From: Schlesneria paludicola DSM 18645
GTDB taxonomy: Bacteria; Planctomycetota; Planctomycetia; Planctomycetales; Planctomycetaceae
Length of the DNA: 64,000 nucleotides
Assembly: GCA_945876035.1 (NCBI GenBank)
Contig: CAMCMU010000010.1
Coordinates: forward strand, 1 to 64,000
Reading direction: 5' to 3'
A program made the translations under genes and the position numbers. Numbering within the stretch: position 1 is the stretch's first letter; each line of letters starts with the position of its first letter. The notes under the pieces are model-generated. The model saw only the letters and a program-made list of their open reading frames with translations. It had not been told where the DNA came from and did not search any database. Positions 38,014 to 46,561 of this stretch are shown here, in pieces.

Positions 38014-38829
38014 TTGCAAAACTCCTTCCAAGGGTTTTTTGAGTGACCATCTTCACCGCTGGCGCACCGGGCTAAGCAGATCGGATTCGACGTGTCACAC
38101 AATCCAAATCCATTCAGTCTGTCAACCTTAACAGACCGCGTGTCAGTCGTACTCATCGTTGCTTCGCGTGTCACTCATTGCGGCAGCAATTCGTAGACGT
38201 TGGCTTGACAATAAAACATTCAAGTACACTGACACCGAACTGGGCGACATCCTACTTATTCCAAGGAATACTTCAAGCCAATTCTGCTCGTTGATAAGAA
38301 TAAAAAAGATGATTCACAAAAAAAATTATGTGTCGGTTGAGCATCGACCACCGCCGTTCCTGACTCTGAGAGACTCGTGGTGAACAGATCCTGGCATCGT
38401 CCGATGCGTCACTCATCGTCTATCAAAAAGATACTCACGTGTTCTCGACCACTGGAGTGCGCAGACCGTGTTCAACGATTCGTTGCGTGATGTTTCGAGA
38501 CTCTGCATCACGGCATGAGGCCACAGAGGACCTTCTGGAACCAACGACATTTGATACTATAAATACAGCGTTTTTCGCATTCATTGCGGCACCCAAAGAA
38601 ATACTTTTCGATGACATCTGGCCATTCATTTCATTGAGCCCGACTCCGTTCGAAGGATGTCACGCGTGATCAACACCGCGTCGTTTCGAGTGTTGCCAAT
38701 GACGTTGATGCGTTTTTTTGTGCTCACATATTTTGCACATCCGGGGAGACTCGCGAGCGATAAAAAGCAGACGAACGTGAGCACTCAACATGCCGCTCTT
38801 TGAATCAAATATCTCTCTGATTTTTTTCG
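38014..38829. other. 816-base intergenic gap, AT-rich in part
   Basis: No gene was recognised. The part from about 38200 to 38340 is AT-rich. The minus-strand promoter of the Lys/Ala/Pro gene must lie here. A minus-strand TTGACA (complement of 38118-38123) exists but lacks a good -10 box at the right distance. Several 60-76 residue frames lack ribosome binding sites. Confidence 0.4.
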
Positions 38830-39663
38830 TCATTGCACCGGAGCACCGAGGTCGCGCAACACATCTCGCATGTAACGCAGGCTGTCGCGTGCGATGCGTT
38901 CCGCTCCGGGTGAGTCATCAAACACTTCCACAGAAACCCAACCTGAGTAACGACTCTGTAACAACGCATCGAAGATGGGGCGGTAGTCGGTCACTCCCAT
39001 ACCGGGCCCCAACAGATTGCCATCGTTGACGTGGAAGTGCTCTGTCACACTCGCATATTGTAAAATCAAATCGGGGATTGGCTTCGACTCACTCAACATC
39101 GCTCGGACATCCTGATGCAGAACGAATAGAGGATGGTCAATTCGTTCGATCAACTGAAACGCTTCTTCACACGTATTGATGAAGTTGGACTCACTCGGCG
39201 CGAGAGGTTCAATCGCGATCCTGACGCCGCGTTCGGCAAGGACCGGCATCACATCACGAAACACTGCGGCGGCGTTGCCGAGTCCTTGGTCCTTGGTCAT
39301 CCCCGGTTTCAAGTTCCTTTGGAGCGGCGAGCCGAAGACCAGCACCGTGCCACCCAAATCCGCACAGGCGTTTCCCAGTTCAATCAAGTACTGAGCAGTG
39401 GCGCGGTGAACGGCGGAGTCGCCCTCCGTGAGATGCAGGCCCTCCGTCTTGGCAAGCAACCAATGCAGGCCACAGATTGTCAGACCCTGCGATTCGGCCA
39501 CAGCTCGAATTGTGCGGCGCTGCTCCGAGGAAACCTCTGTGATTCGAGACGCAAGTGTGAACGGCGCCACTTCAACTCCCGTGTAGCCCGTCTCTGCAAT
39601 GAACCGGCATTGGCGTTCCCATTCCCAACCGACAAACAATTCCTGACAGATGGCGAACTTCAC
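38830..39663 (-). CDS. Sugar phosphate isomerase/epimerase family TIM-barrel protein
   Basis: A 277-residue AP-endonuclease-2-fold (xylose-isomerase-like TIM barrel) protein. Barrel strands and candidate metal ligands are visible: TGYTGVEVAPF (Glu), CGLHWLL (His), IAIEPLAPSESNFINT (Glu), LFVLHQDVRAM (His, Asp), EHFHVNDGN (His) and GWVSVEVFDDSPGA (Glu). This is the pattern of hydroxypyruvate isomerase, inosose dehydratase or epimerase relatives. The substrate is unknown. It stands alone. The family is greatly expanded in planctomycetes. Confidence 0.88.
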   Translation of the reverse strand: MKFAICQELFVGWEWERQCRFIAETGYTGVEVAPFTLASRITEVSSEQRRTIRAVAESQGLTICGLHWLLAKTEGLHLTEGDSAVHRATAQYLIELGNACADLGGTVLVFGSPLQRNLKPGMTKDQGLGNAAAVFRDVMPVLAERGVRIAIEPLAPSESNFINTCEEAFQLIERIDHPLFVLHQDVRAMLSESKPIPDLILQYASVTEHFHVNDGNLLGPGMGVTDYRPIFDALLQSRYSGWVSVEVFDDSPGAERIARDSLRYMRDVLRDLGAPVQ

Positions 39664-40269
39664 GAGGTCGTCTCCTCAATGCCTGTTGATTTTGATGCGT
39701 CGCAGGCGAACAGGCCTCGACACCCCCTCACACGAATAGACTTGTTCCAGTGCATCGACATTCACCTCCCTTGACTGTGATTCCACTCGATTCGGACTCT
39801 CAATTCCGTCACGCCATTTTTCGGGCTCGTCGACTCTGAGCGTCACTCCGCCGTTGCCGCCGCGGCAGGATCTGCCGATTAAGCGAAGATCTTGTTTTTT
39901 CTGCCCGACGACCCCTAGGGAAAACAGGGGGACTGGGTTTGCGTGACGGCAAAAAAAGATGTCACAAAGATCGCCGATCGGTCCTGCCGATGATGGTGTT
40001 GAACAGGAAAATACTGCGAGTGATCTGAGCGGTTGCTTTTTGTCGTAAAGTCTTCACTCGATGTCGTCTTCGATCCTGGACTAACCTCGCTATCGTGTTG
40101 GCGGGAGGCTGAACAAGACGCTTCAAAAAACGAGCTCTCGTTTTTTGATTGAAGTTGGTCCGTTTTTGAGCCGATGAATAATAGACGAGATCGTGTTCTG
40201 CGCGCACCTTGTAAGTTTCCGTGATATTTCATCTGAATCAGACGTTTTGACAGGGACAAGGAAAGATCG
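39664..40269. other. 606-base gap between divergent genes
   Basis: This gap contains the promoter regions of the isomerase (minus) and of the Cys-rich repeat protein (plus). AAGGAAAG lies just before the plus-strand ATG at 40270. No gene is supported; frames on the minus strand are Arg/Ser-rich shadows. Confidence 0.45.
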
Positions 40270-41544
40270 ATGAGACACGCAGGTTGGATGTTCATCGCAG
40301 CGAGTTTGTTGACGCTCGCCAGTGAGACACGAGTCGAAGCCTTCTATTGTGGAGCGGCCAGTGCTCGGTGCTGTCCTTCCGCAGCCTGCGTCCCTTCCGG
40401 TAACTATTGCGCTGCCAAACGCTGCTGTGGCACGCGTTACCAGACAATCCGAGAGACCGTCTACGAACAGCAGACGGTCAACTGTTGCCGAACCGTCTAT
40501 GAGCAATGCACCGAACAGATCCCGGTGACATGCAAACGCAATGTTTATGAAACGTGCTACCGGGACGAGTGCTACACGGTCTGCAAGCCCTGTTACCAGA
40601 CCTGCTACCGCGACGTCTCGTGCACCATCCGCAAGCCCTGTGTCCAGACCTGCTACCGCGATGTGTGTTGTACGATTCGCAAGCCCTGCTACCAAACATG
40701 TCAACGGGAGGTCTGCTGTACGATTTGTAAACCTGTCTACGAAACCAAGTATCGAGACGTCTGCTGTACGACTTATAAGACCGAAACAGAAACGTGCTAT
40801 CGAGACGTTTGCTACACCGTTTGTAATCCGGTGACCGAATCCAAACAGGTCGAGATCTGTACGGGAGACTGGGTCACAGAAGTGACACAAGTTCCAGGCC
40901 CCGTCTGTGCTCAGCCCTCGTCATGCAGCGACAGTTGCACCGCAACCGCCAGCGGATGCTGCCAAACCACTCGAACGATTTGCTGCAGGAAGTGGGTTCC
41001 CCGCGTCGAGATGCGAACGATTTGCTGTACGCGAATGGTGCAGGAAGTCCGCCACTGTCAACAACCCTATACCGTCTGTCGACGAGTCCCCGTGACCTGT
41101 ACGAAGCAGGTTCCCTACACCTGTTGCCGTTACGAGCAGCAAACGATCACGAAGCAAGTTCCCTACACGACCTGCTCATGGACCTGCGAAACGATCACCA
41201 AAAAGGTGCCCTACACGACCTGCTCATGGACCTGCGAAACAATCAGCAAAAAGGTGCCCTACACAACCTGCTCGTGGACCTGCGAAACGATCACCAAAAA
41301 GGTGCCTTACACAACCTGCACGATGACTCAGGAATCTCGGACACGCAAAGTTCCCTATACGACCTGCCGGGAAATTTGTGAGACACACATGGTGACCAAG
41401 ACTCGATGTACTCCCCGTCGAATTCAAGAAACGAAAATTGTCTGCGTTCCTCGAACGATCTGTCGGCGAGTCCCCGTTCCAACCTGCTGTTCGACCGATC
41501 CCTGCGTGAAACCCGGTTGCACGTCTTGCAGCACGGGCGGTTGA
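40270..41544 (+). CDS. Secreted Cys-rich 16-residue-repeat protein, YTV cell-wall-like
   Basis: A 424-residue protein with a signal peptide (1-24, ending RVEA) and about 63 cysteines. Two blocks share an exact 16-residue period. Block A (93-188) has six units such as VQTCYRDVCCTIRKPC. Block B (266-377) has seven units such as PYTTCSWTCETITKKV. Between them lies a linker with CC pairs, and the tail is Cys/Pro-rich. YTV and YTT tripeptides recur at fixed places. This resembles the planctomycete Cys-rich YTV-motif proteins reported as cell-wall components, so extensive disulfide cross-linking in the envelope is likely. AGGAAAG precedes the ATG and a strong terminator follows. Confidence 0.88.
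   Translation: MRHAGWMFIAASLLTLASETRVEAFYCGAASARCCPSAACVPSGNYCAAKRCCGTRYQTIRETVYEQQTVNCCRTVYEQCTEQIPVTCKRNVYETCYRDECYTVCKPCYQTCYRDVSCTIRKPCVQTCYRDVCCTIRKPCYQTCQREVCCTICKPVYETKYRDVCCTTYKTETETCYRDVCYTVCNPVTESKQVEICTGDWVTEVTQVPGPVCAQPSSCSDSCTATASGCCQTTRTICCRKWVPRVEMRTICCTRMVQEVRHCQQPYTVCRRVPVTCTKQVPYTCCRYEQQTITKQVPYTTCSWTCETITKKVPYTTCSWTCETISKKVPYTTCSWTCETITKKVPYTTCTMTQESRTRKVPYTTCREICETHMVTKTRCTPRRIQETKIVCVPRTICRRVPVPTCCSTDPCVKPGCTSCSTGG
40546..40833 (+). repeat. Coding tandem repeat block A, six 48-nt units
   Basis: Six consecutive 48-nt units encode variants of Y-x-T-C-Y-R-D-x-C-x-T-x-x-K-P-C (Cys-rich protein residues 93-188). Units are diverged at DNA level but keep the frame and length exactly, so the periodicity is under protein-level selection. 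Confidence 0.85.
41065..41400 (+). repeat. Coding tandem repeat block B, seven 48-nt units
   Basis: Seven 48-nt units encode PYT-x-C-x11-type repeats (residues 266-377). The three units at 41161-41304 are nearly identical at DNA level, pointing to recent duplication or gene conversion, while the flanking units are diverged. Confidence 0.88.
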
Positions 41545-41577
41545 GCCATCGCATCGGCGACAGCTCCTAATTCTGCG

Positions 41578-41618
41578 AAATGCCGGAGATCTCTGCTCAG
41601 AAGCGATCTCCGGCATTT
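41578..41618 (+). terminator. Rho-independent terminator after the Cys-rich gene
   Basis: A perfect 14-bp stem (41578-41591 with 41605-41618) encloses a 13-base loop and runs into a T-rich tract. It lies 34 bases after the stop of the Cys-rich protein gene. Confidence 0.9.
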
Positions 41619-41696
41619 TTTATTTGTCGGCGCGGCCGTGAGTTTACCGCCGCAACGCGGATCGAGTGGGCTGGTTTGAAAAAAACGGCGCTTCGC

Positions 41697-42830
41697 TCAG
41701 GATCCGGTGCGTTCAACGTTTCGAGCAATCCTTCCACGGAGATAGAGATCTCCGCGGAGCATCTCGACAGACAATTCTTCCAGCGATATCGCATCGCTCA
41801 TCTCCGGCCAACCGATCCCGGCAACCGGTGAAGGTGCCGTCGATCCGCCGATCACTTTTGGCGCGATGAAGGCATGCACCTCATCGACGACCGCCTGATC
41901 AAAACAACCACCCAAAACTTGACCGCCACCTTCGACGAGGACATTCGTCATCCGACGTCGCCCCAGTTCCGCCAGTAGAACCCGAAGATCGGGATGGCCG
42001 TTCGAGTCTTCGGAAATGACGAGGATTTCGGCTCCCGTCGCGGCCAGCGCAACACATCGTTGCCGCGGCGCGCTGCGGGTGACAACCAGCATGGTCGGGA
42101 CCGACCTCGCGGTACATCCTAGTTGTGATTTCAATGGTGTCTGCGCTGTCGAATCAAGGACGATGCGTGTCGGGACTCGCTGTCCGGGGGGGCGTACAGT
42201 CAACAAGGGGTCGTCGGCGATGACGGTACCTAGCCCGACCAAAATTGCATCCATTCGACCTCGCAAACGATGGACCACCTGACGTGATGCTTCGTTGCTG
42301 ATCCACTGTGATTTTCCGGACGTGGAGGCAATCTTACCATCAAGCGTCATGGCCCATTTGGCATGGACCCATGGCCGACCAGTGACCAGCAGTTTCTGGA
42401 AGGGCGCAATCAGTTTTTGAGCCTCAACAGCACACAGTCCAACGTCCACTTCCACTCCTCCCGCGCGAAGCTCTGCGATGCCAAGGCCGCGAGCGTGAGT
42501 TGCCGGATCGATCGTGGCCACGATCACCCGCCGGATCGCCGCCTGCAAAACGCTCTGCGTACATGGCGGCGTCTGACCAAAATGGCAACAGGGCTCCAAC
42601 GTGACAACCAAAGTGGCGCCTCTGGCCGCCGTACCCGCCTGCTGCAGTGCCATCACTTCCGCATGAGGACCGCCAAATCGCTCGTGCCAGCCTTCGCCCA
42701 AGATCCGACCATCCTCGTTAATGATCACCGCACCGACAGCGGGATTGGGCTCGACCAAACCGATTCCGCGCTCGGCAAGTTTGAGAGCGCGACGCATGGC
42801 GTCTTCAGCGTTAGAGACAAACAGAGACAT
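41697..42830 (-). CDS. ribD: Bifunctional riboflavin biosynthesis deaminase/reductase RibD
   Basis: A bifunctional enzyme of about 377 residues. The N-terminal cytidine-deaminase-like domain has the zinc ligands in GGPHAEVMAL and EPCCHFGQTPPC and deaminates the pyrimidine intermediate. The C-terminal reductase domain (from about 150) has WVHAKWAMTLDGKIAS, GVGTVIADDPLLTVR-like and VEGGGQVLGGCF blocks and reduces the ribosyl side chain with NADPH. ATG 42830 gives the usual family start; TTG 42857 is an alternative with a weak site. It is 66 bases downstream of the SEC-C/TPR gene on the same strand. No other rib gene is visible. Confidence 0.94.
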   Translation of the reverse strand: MSLFVSNAEDAMRRALKLAERGIGLVEPNPAVGAVIINEDGRILGEGWHERFGGPHAEVMALQQAGTAARGATLVVTLEPCCHFGQTPPCTQSVLQAAIRRVIVATIDPATHARGLGIAELRAGGVEVDVGLCAVEAQKLIAPFQKLLVTGRPWVHAKWAMTLDGKIASTSGKSQWISNEASRQVVHRLRGRMDAILVGLGTVIADDPLLTVRPPGQRVPTRIVLDSTAQTPLKSQLGCTARSVPTMLVVTRSAPRQRCVALAATGAEILVISEDSNGHPDLRVLLAELGRRRMTNVLVEGGGQVLGGCFDQAVVDEVHAFIAPKVIGGSTAPSPVAGIGWPEMSDAISLEELSVEMLRGDLYLRGRIARNVERTGS

Positions 42831-42896
42831 GGCGCGGCCACAGAGAACTCTGATCAATCCAAGGAGATCACCTCGAGCAAAACGGATCCGACGGAT

Positions 42897-45047
42897 TCAT
42901 TGTCCGGGCAACCACAACGGAGCGGTTGTTGGTGCCTGTTCCATGAAAGAGCCGGTCGGCGAAATCTTTCCTGTCGTAGATCCGCCTTGGCCATCAACGA
43001 CGACGATGCCCGTGTCCCATGGAGAGGGAACACCGTAGGTCTCTAACAATCGTTCAACATGGCCGCGCATTTGAGGGACCTTCGGCGAATAATAGGTCAC
43101 GAATCGATCCAGCAGAGGTTTCAACGCCGGATCCTCTGGCGATTCCAGCCGCAGAGACAACTCGGTCATGTCGCAGCTCCACTGATGCTCAAAGTTCGAC
43201 CCTTGACGCGGTTCCTTTTCGCGTGCCGCATTGATCCACCGAAAGGCTTCTTCGCGTTGGCCGTTTTTCGCACAGAGATCCGTCAGAGTTCTATAAACGC
43301 GCGATGCCTCAACTTCCTCTTCACAACTCGGCCTCGCGGCGACAGCTTTGAGCGCCTGGTAGAGAAAGCGACTGTGCCGCGTTAGAAGCGCACGATTCGC
43401 AACCGAAGTCAACTGGGCATCGGTCAGACGCTCAACCAAAATTCGGTGCAAGTTCATCACCGACTGACTACTCAAAGAGGTCTGCTCATCGACCTCCAAA
43501 GGGGGCAGCCCAAGCAGACCCAGTTTTGCAAGCATCTGCTCCAAATCGAGTGTTCGTCCCTGAGACTCACATTGCGAATCGAGCACATGAATTGCTGCCA
43601 GCAGTGGAATTCGCTGTGCCGGTTCAGCCGCTGCTTCTCGTGGTGTGCGGCCGTGCAAGCCCTTCAGTCCGCAGGTCATCCAGACCTCGTCGAGTGTCAC
43701 TCGCCATTGTTGATCGATGAGTTCGCGACTGCATCTGACTGGTATCGGCTCAGGAAAGATCCATCGCCAGCGCAAGGACTGCAACTCCGCGGGAATACCG
43801 CCAGTCACTTCCGGTTGCGGTTTGTCGGTTCGCCATTTGATCAGACCCGTGGTTGCCGCCTCCAGCAGCGATCGCGATTCTTCCAACTCGGGGCCTCGAT
43901 CACCACTGAGGAACAAGGCTGCCTGTTGGTCCGAATCGGGAAGGGGATCGTAAATGGTGAGATGCGCCTGCAACCTCGGAAGCTTCTCCAAGGTGAGTTG
44001 CGTGAAATCGACGTCGCAAAGTTGCGGGCGATCCAACACCTGATAGGTGGCGACGGGCCGATTCAAAGATTCACCAACGGAGGTCGGCAATTTGACTCGA
44101 ACAAACCGGGGCTGTTCATCAAGCGTTGTCAGCAATCGCCCCACGGATACGATTGGACTTTCATACGTGCACGTCTCGATCACGTCTGTTGACGTGTTGC
44201 GGTCGAACAGTTGAGCCAGAGTTTCGCATTCAACGGCAGTCGCGTCTTCGGTATAGAGTTGCGAGGCGCGATGAAGCGCCTCCGCCGCCAAGGCCTCAGC
44301 ACCATCCCAGGCACGGCACAAGCCAATCGAATGCCAAACCTCCGCAGAGTTGGGCAGAGTATTGCCCAGCGACTGGAACAAATCGGCGGCGGTACTCCAG
44401 CAGCCAACCCCGGCATACTTGTGCGCTTTCTTAATCTCTTTCTGCTGGTCTTCCGTCCCCTCTATTTTCGGCAGCAAATGTGTTCCCCGCAGCGGATAGG
44501 GAATCGTTTCGTCCCCATCAAGCTTGAGCAGCTGTACAAAACATTCCTGACGCCGCTCTTGCTGCGAAAGACGCAATGCCAGACTCAAGTGCTCCCGTGC
44601 GGCCATCACCTGTTGACGTTGCGTGAACAGCGAGGCCATGGTTGCCGCGAGACCGCTGATCATCGTCGGAAATTTCTTCGCGCCACGTTGGAAGGCCCGG
44701 TGGATCGACGTCTTCGCCGCATCAAGACCTTCCGCTTGAAATATTGCGGTCGCCAGAAGAACAAGGGCAAACTCGTTGTCACGACAATGTTCCAGAAGAT
44801 CTCGCAAGACATCTCGCGCCGTGGTCGCGTCGTCCAAGGCCAGATAAATCATGGCCCGCGTCGTCCCTATCCACGGATTCGCTGGAAGTTTTCTCGCCAG
44901 TTTCTCCAATTGCTGCAACGCCACGTGAGGTTGATTGCCGTCGGCCAGCCGCGAAATTCGATCCATCTCTTCTGCCAAACTTTGACAGCAAAACTTCAAT
45001 TTCTTTCCACTGCCGCACGGGCAGGGATCGTACGGACTGAGCGGCAT
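42897..45047 (-). CDS. SEC-C zinc-motif protein with TPR-like repeats
   Basis: A 716-residue cytoplasmic protein. A SEC-C zinc-binding motif lies at the N-terminus (PCPCGSGKKLKFCC, about 8-21), as in the SecA tail. An alpha-helical TPR-like region follows (about 25-290), with repeated helix pairs such as PANPWIGTTRAMIYLALDDA. The rest has no recognised domain apart from another helical stretch near 560-660. ATG 45047 is preceded by AAGGAA at eight bases; the longer frame to 45140 lacks a site. SEC-C plus TPR suggests a protein- or ribosome-binding adaptor, but the partner is unknown. Confidence 0.85.
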   Translation of the reverse strand: MPLSPYDPCPCGSGKKLKFCCQSLAEEMDRISRLADGNQPHVALQQLEKLARKLPANPWIGTTRAMIYLALDDATTARDVLRDLLEHCRDNEFALVLLATAIFQAEGLDAAKTSIHRAFQRGAKKFPTMISGLAATMASLFTQRQQVMAAREHLSLALRLSQQERRQECFVQLLKLDGDETIPYPLRGTHLLPKIEGTEDQQKEIKKAHKYAGVGCWSTAADLFQSLGNTLPNSAEVWHSIGLCRAWDGAEALAAEALHRASQLYTEDATAVECETLAQLFDRNTSTDVIETCTYESPIVSVGRLLTTLDEQPRFVRVKLPTSVGESLNRPVATYQVLDRPQLCDVDFTQLTLEKLPRLQAHLTIYDPLPDSDQQAALFLSGDRGPELEESRSLLEAATTGLIKWRTDKPQPEVTGGIPAELQSLRWRWIFPEPIPVRCSRELIDQQWRVTLDEVWMTCGLKGLHGRTPREAAAEPAQRIPLLAAIHVLDSQCESQGRTLDLEQMLAKLGLLGLPPLEVDEQTSLSSQSVMNLHRILVERLTDAQLTSVANRALLTRHSRFLYQALKAVAARPSCEEEVEASRVYRTLTDLCAKNGQREEAFRWINAAREKEPRQGSNFEHQWSCDMTELSLRLESPEDPALKPLLDRFVTYYSPKVPQMRGHVERLLETYGVPSPWDTGIVVVDGQGGSTTGKISPTGSFMEQAPTTAPLWLPGQ

Positions 45048-45296
45048 CGGGCCGTTCCTTGTATCTTGATGATGGTATTGTCTGCGGCAAAGAACGACAG
45101 GCAGGCATTGAGCCAGAGCCGGAACGTTCGGTTCACGCAAATGATTCTTTACAACGACGGTGACGCCGAGGTCTCAGTCTAGCAATACGAGATCGATTTG
45201 ACAGGCATGCCGCCGCATTGCATCGACACCGTTCCGAAATCCTGATTCTGCCAACGGTTGTCGTTTGGCTGGATTTGTTGCTGTCGTTATCACCGC

Positions 45297-45674
45297 CTAT
45301 TCGCGGGGGCCTCCATCAGCTGAACAATCGATCAATGCACTGGTCACAATCATTTCCACCCGGTAACCCACAGCGAGGCCAACGGCAATGCAAGCCCGCG
45401 CGGGAGCGTGGCCCAGAGGGACCCATTCGTCCCAGAGTGCGTTCAATACCGGGACGTCTGCCAAATCGGCGACGTAGATCAACACTTGTAAAATGCGCTT
45501 TCGATGACTGCCGACCAGTTCTAATCTGTCATCGATCTGTTTCAACACCTGAGCAACCTGTCCACCCATCTCCTGTGTCGGATCGTCCGCCACTTCGACA
45601 AAGTAGGCGATTCCACGGTGGATTACCGCATCTGACCAGCGTCGTGTCACCCCATGTCGTTGAACGTCTGTCAT
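45297..45674 (-). CDS. RidA-family protein, YoaB-like
   Basis: A 125-residue RidA/YjgF-family protein. The pattern RRWSDAVIHRGIAYFVEV, QIDDRLELVGSHRKRILQVL and NALWDEWVPLGHAPARACIA matches the E. coli YoaB type (RWSDVVIH..., AWDAWVVAGHAPVR). The conserved Arg in APARACIA and Glu in RVEMIV, which form the ligand pocket of RidA proteins, are present. RidA proteins hydrolyse reactive enamine/imine intermediates; the activity of this subgroup is less certain. It is a single-gene unit on the minus strand. Confidence 0.9.
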   Translation of the reverse strand: MTDVQRHGVTRRWSDAVIHRGIAYFVEVADDPTQEMGGQVAQVLKQIDDRLELVGSHRKRILQVLIYVADLADVPVLNALWDEWVPLGHAPARACIAVGLAVGYRVEMIVTSALIDCSADGGPRE

Positions 45675-45805
45675 CTTGCGTTCCCGGAATCAAGATCGAA
45701 GGATCCGTTTGCCAAACAACGCGTCATTGTGCAAAACGAAACTTGGTATTGGAGTCATTGTGCCCCGGTCATCACTCCACGTCATGACCAGGCACACCAT
45801 TCGTT

Positions 45806-46561
45806 TCATTGGTTAAACCCGAAATGTGACCAATTTTCTGGCAGGGGTGCCTCCAGCCAGACAGGCTGATACCGGATCGGATGGTAGAGACCGAGGCGAA
45901 ATGCATGGAGTGCAATCGGCGATGTCTGCTCGGCCGGGTTCTCATGAAACGGCGTTTGTGCCCCATATTGTTCATCACCCACAACAAACCATCCGCGTGA
46001 CGCCAATTGTACACGAATCTGATGCATCCGTCCGGTATGAAGCTCAATTTTTAATAGCGCACAGCCCTTTTTTACGGCCAACACCTCGTAGTCAAGTCGT
46101 GCCTCCTTGGCTCCAACGGTTGCGGGAACGGCCACGCGGACGTGCGCGGTAACAGCATCCTTCAACAGCCAATCCGTCAGGCGTCCTTGTGGGGGAGCGG
46201 GGACATGCTCTGTCACGGCCAGATATTCTTTCTTCACGCTGCGGTCGCGAAACTGTTCTGCCAACCGCGCCGCGGATTTCGAGTTTTTCGCAAACACAAG
46301 GACTCCCGATACTGGCCTGTCGAGACGATGAGGCACTCCAAGATAAACGTTTCCCGGCTTCGAGTCACGATCTCGGAAGTACGCTTTCACCAAACCTTCA
46401 AGACTGGACTGGCCCCCAGAAACACCCTGAGTCAATAACCCGGCAGGCTTATTGAGGGCGATCAGCGGACCATCCTCACAGAGGATCTGAAGTCCGTGTT
46501 TTCGAGCGATGTCCTTGGATAATTTCGTGGAACTAAAATCCGGGATCACTTCGTTCTTCAA
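45806..46561 (-). CDS. RluA-family pseudouridine synthase
   Basis: A 251-residue RNA pseudouridine synthase without an S4 domain. The catalytic motif is GVPHRLDRPVSGVLVFAKNS (Asp in HRLDR). Other family blocks are LIALNKPAGLLTQ, KKEYLAVTEHVP, LKIELHTGRMHQIRVQLAS and HAFRLGLYHP. The RNA target cannot be told from sequence. The start is a TTG at 46561 that overlaps the lutB stop codon (TTGA), so translation is probably coupled to lutB although the functions are unrelated. Confidence 0.92.
   Translation of the reverse strand: MKNEVIPDFSSTKLSKDIARKHGLQILCEDGPLIALNKPAGLLTQGVSGGQSSLEGLVKAYFRDRDSKPGNVYLGVPHRLDRPVSGVLVFAKNSKSAARLAEQFRDRSVKKEYLAVTEHVPAPPQGRLTDWLLKDAVTAHVRVAVPATVGAKEARLDYEVLAVKKGCALLKIELHTGRMHQIRVQLASRGWFVVGDEQYGAQTPFHENPAEQTSPIALHAFRLGLYHPIRYQPVWLEAPLPENWSHFGFNQ

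Noticed and set aside
37437-38174. Minus-strand frame with long Arg/Gln-rich stretch
   Set aside because: It is an alternative frame of the Lys/Ala/Pro gene and of the antisense of the terpene-cyclase-fold gene, and it reads through the terminator. The 39-codon frame has the ribosome binding site.
38159-38383. 74-codon plus-strand frame in the gap after the Lys/Ala/Pro gene
   Set aside because: No ribosome binding site and no protein-like pattern; the sequence is AT-rich intergenic DNA.
40123-40890. 255-codon minus-strand frame opposite the Cys-rich gene
   Set aside because: Its apparent 16-residue repeats simply mirror the repeats of the plus-strand Cys-rich protein, which has a signal peptide and ribosome binding site.
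41065-41400. Regular 48-nt repeats that could suggest a CRISPR array
   Set aside because: They are contiguous, without spacers, and encode in-frame 16-residue protein repeats.
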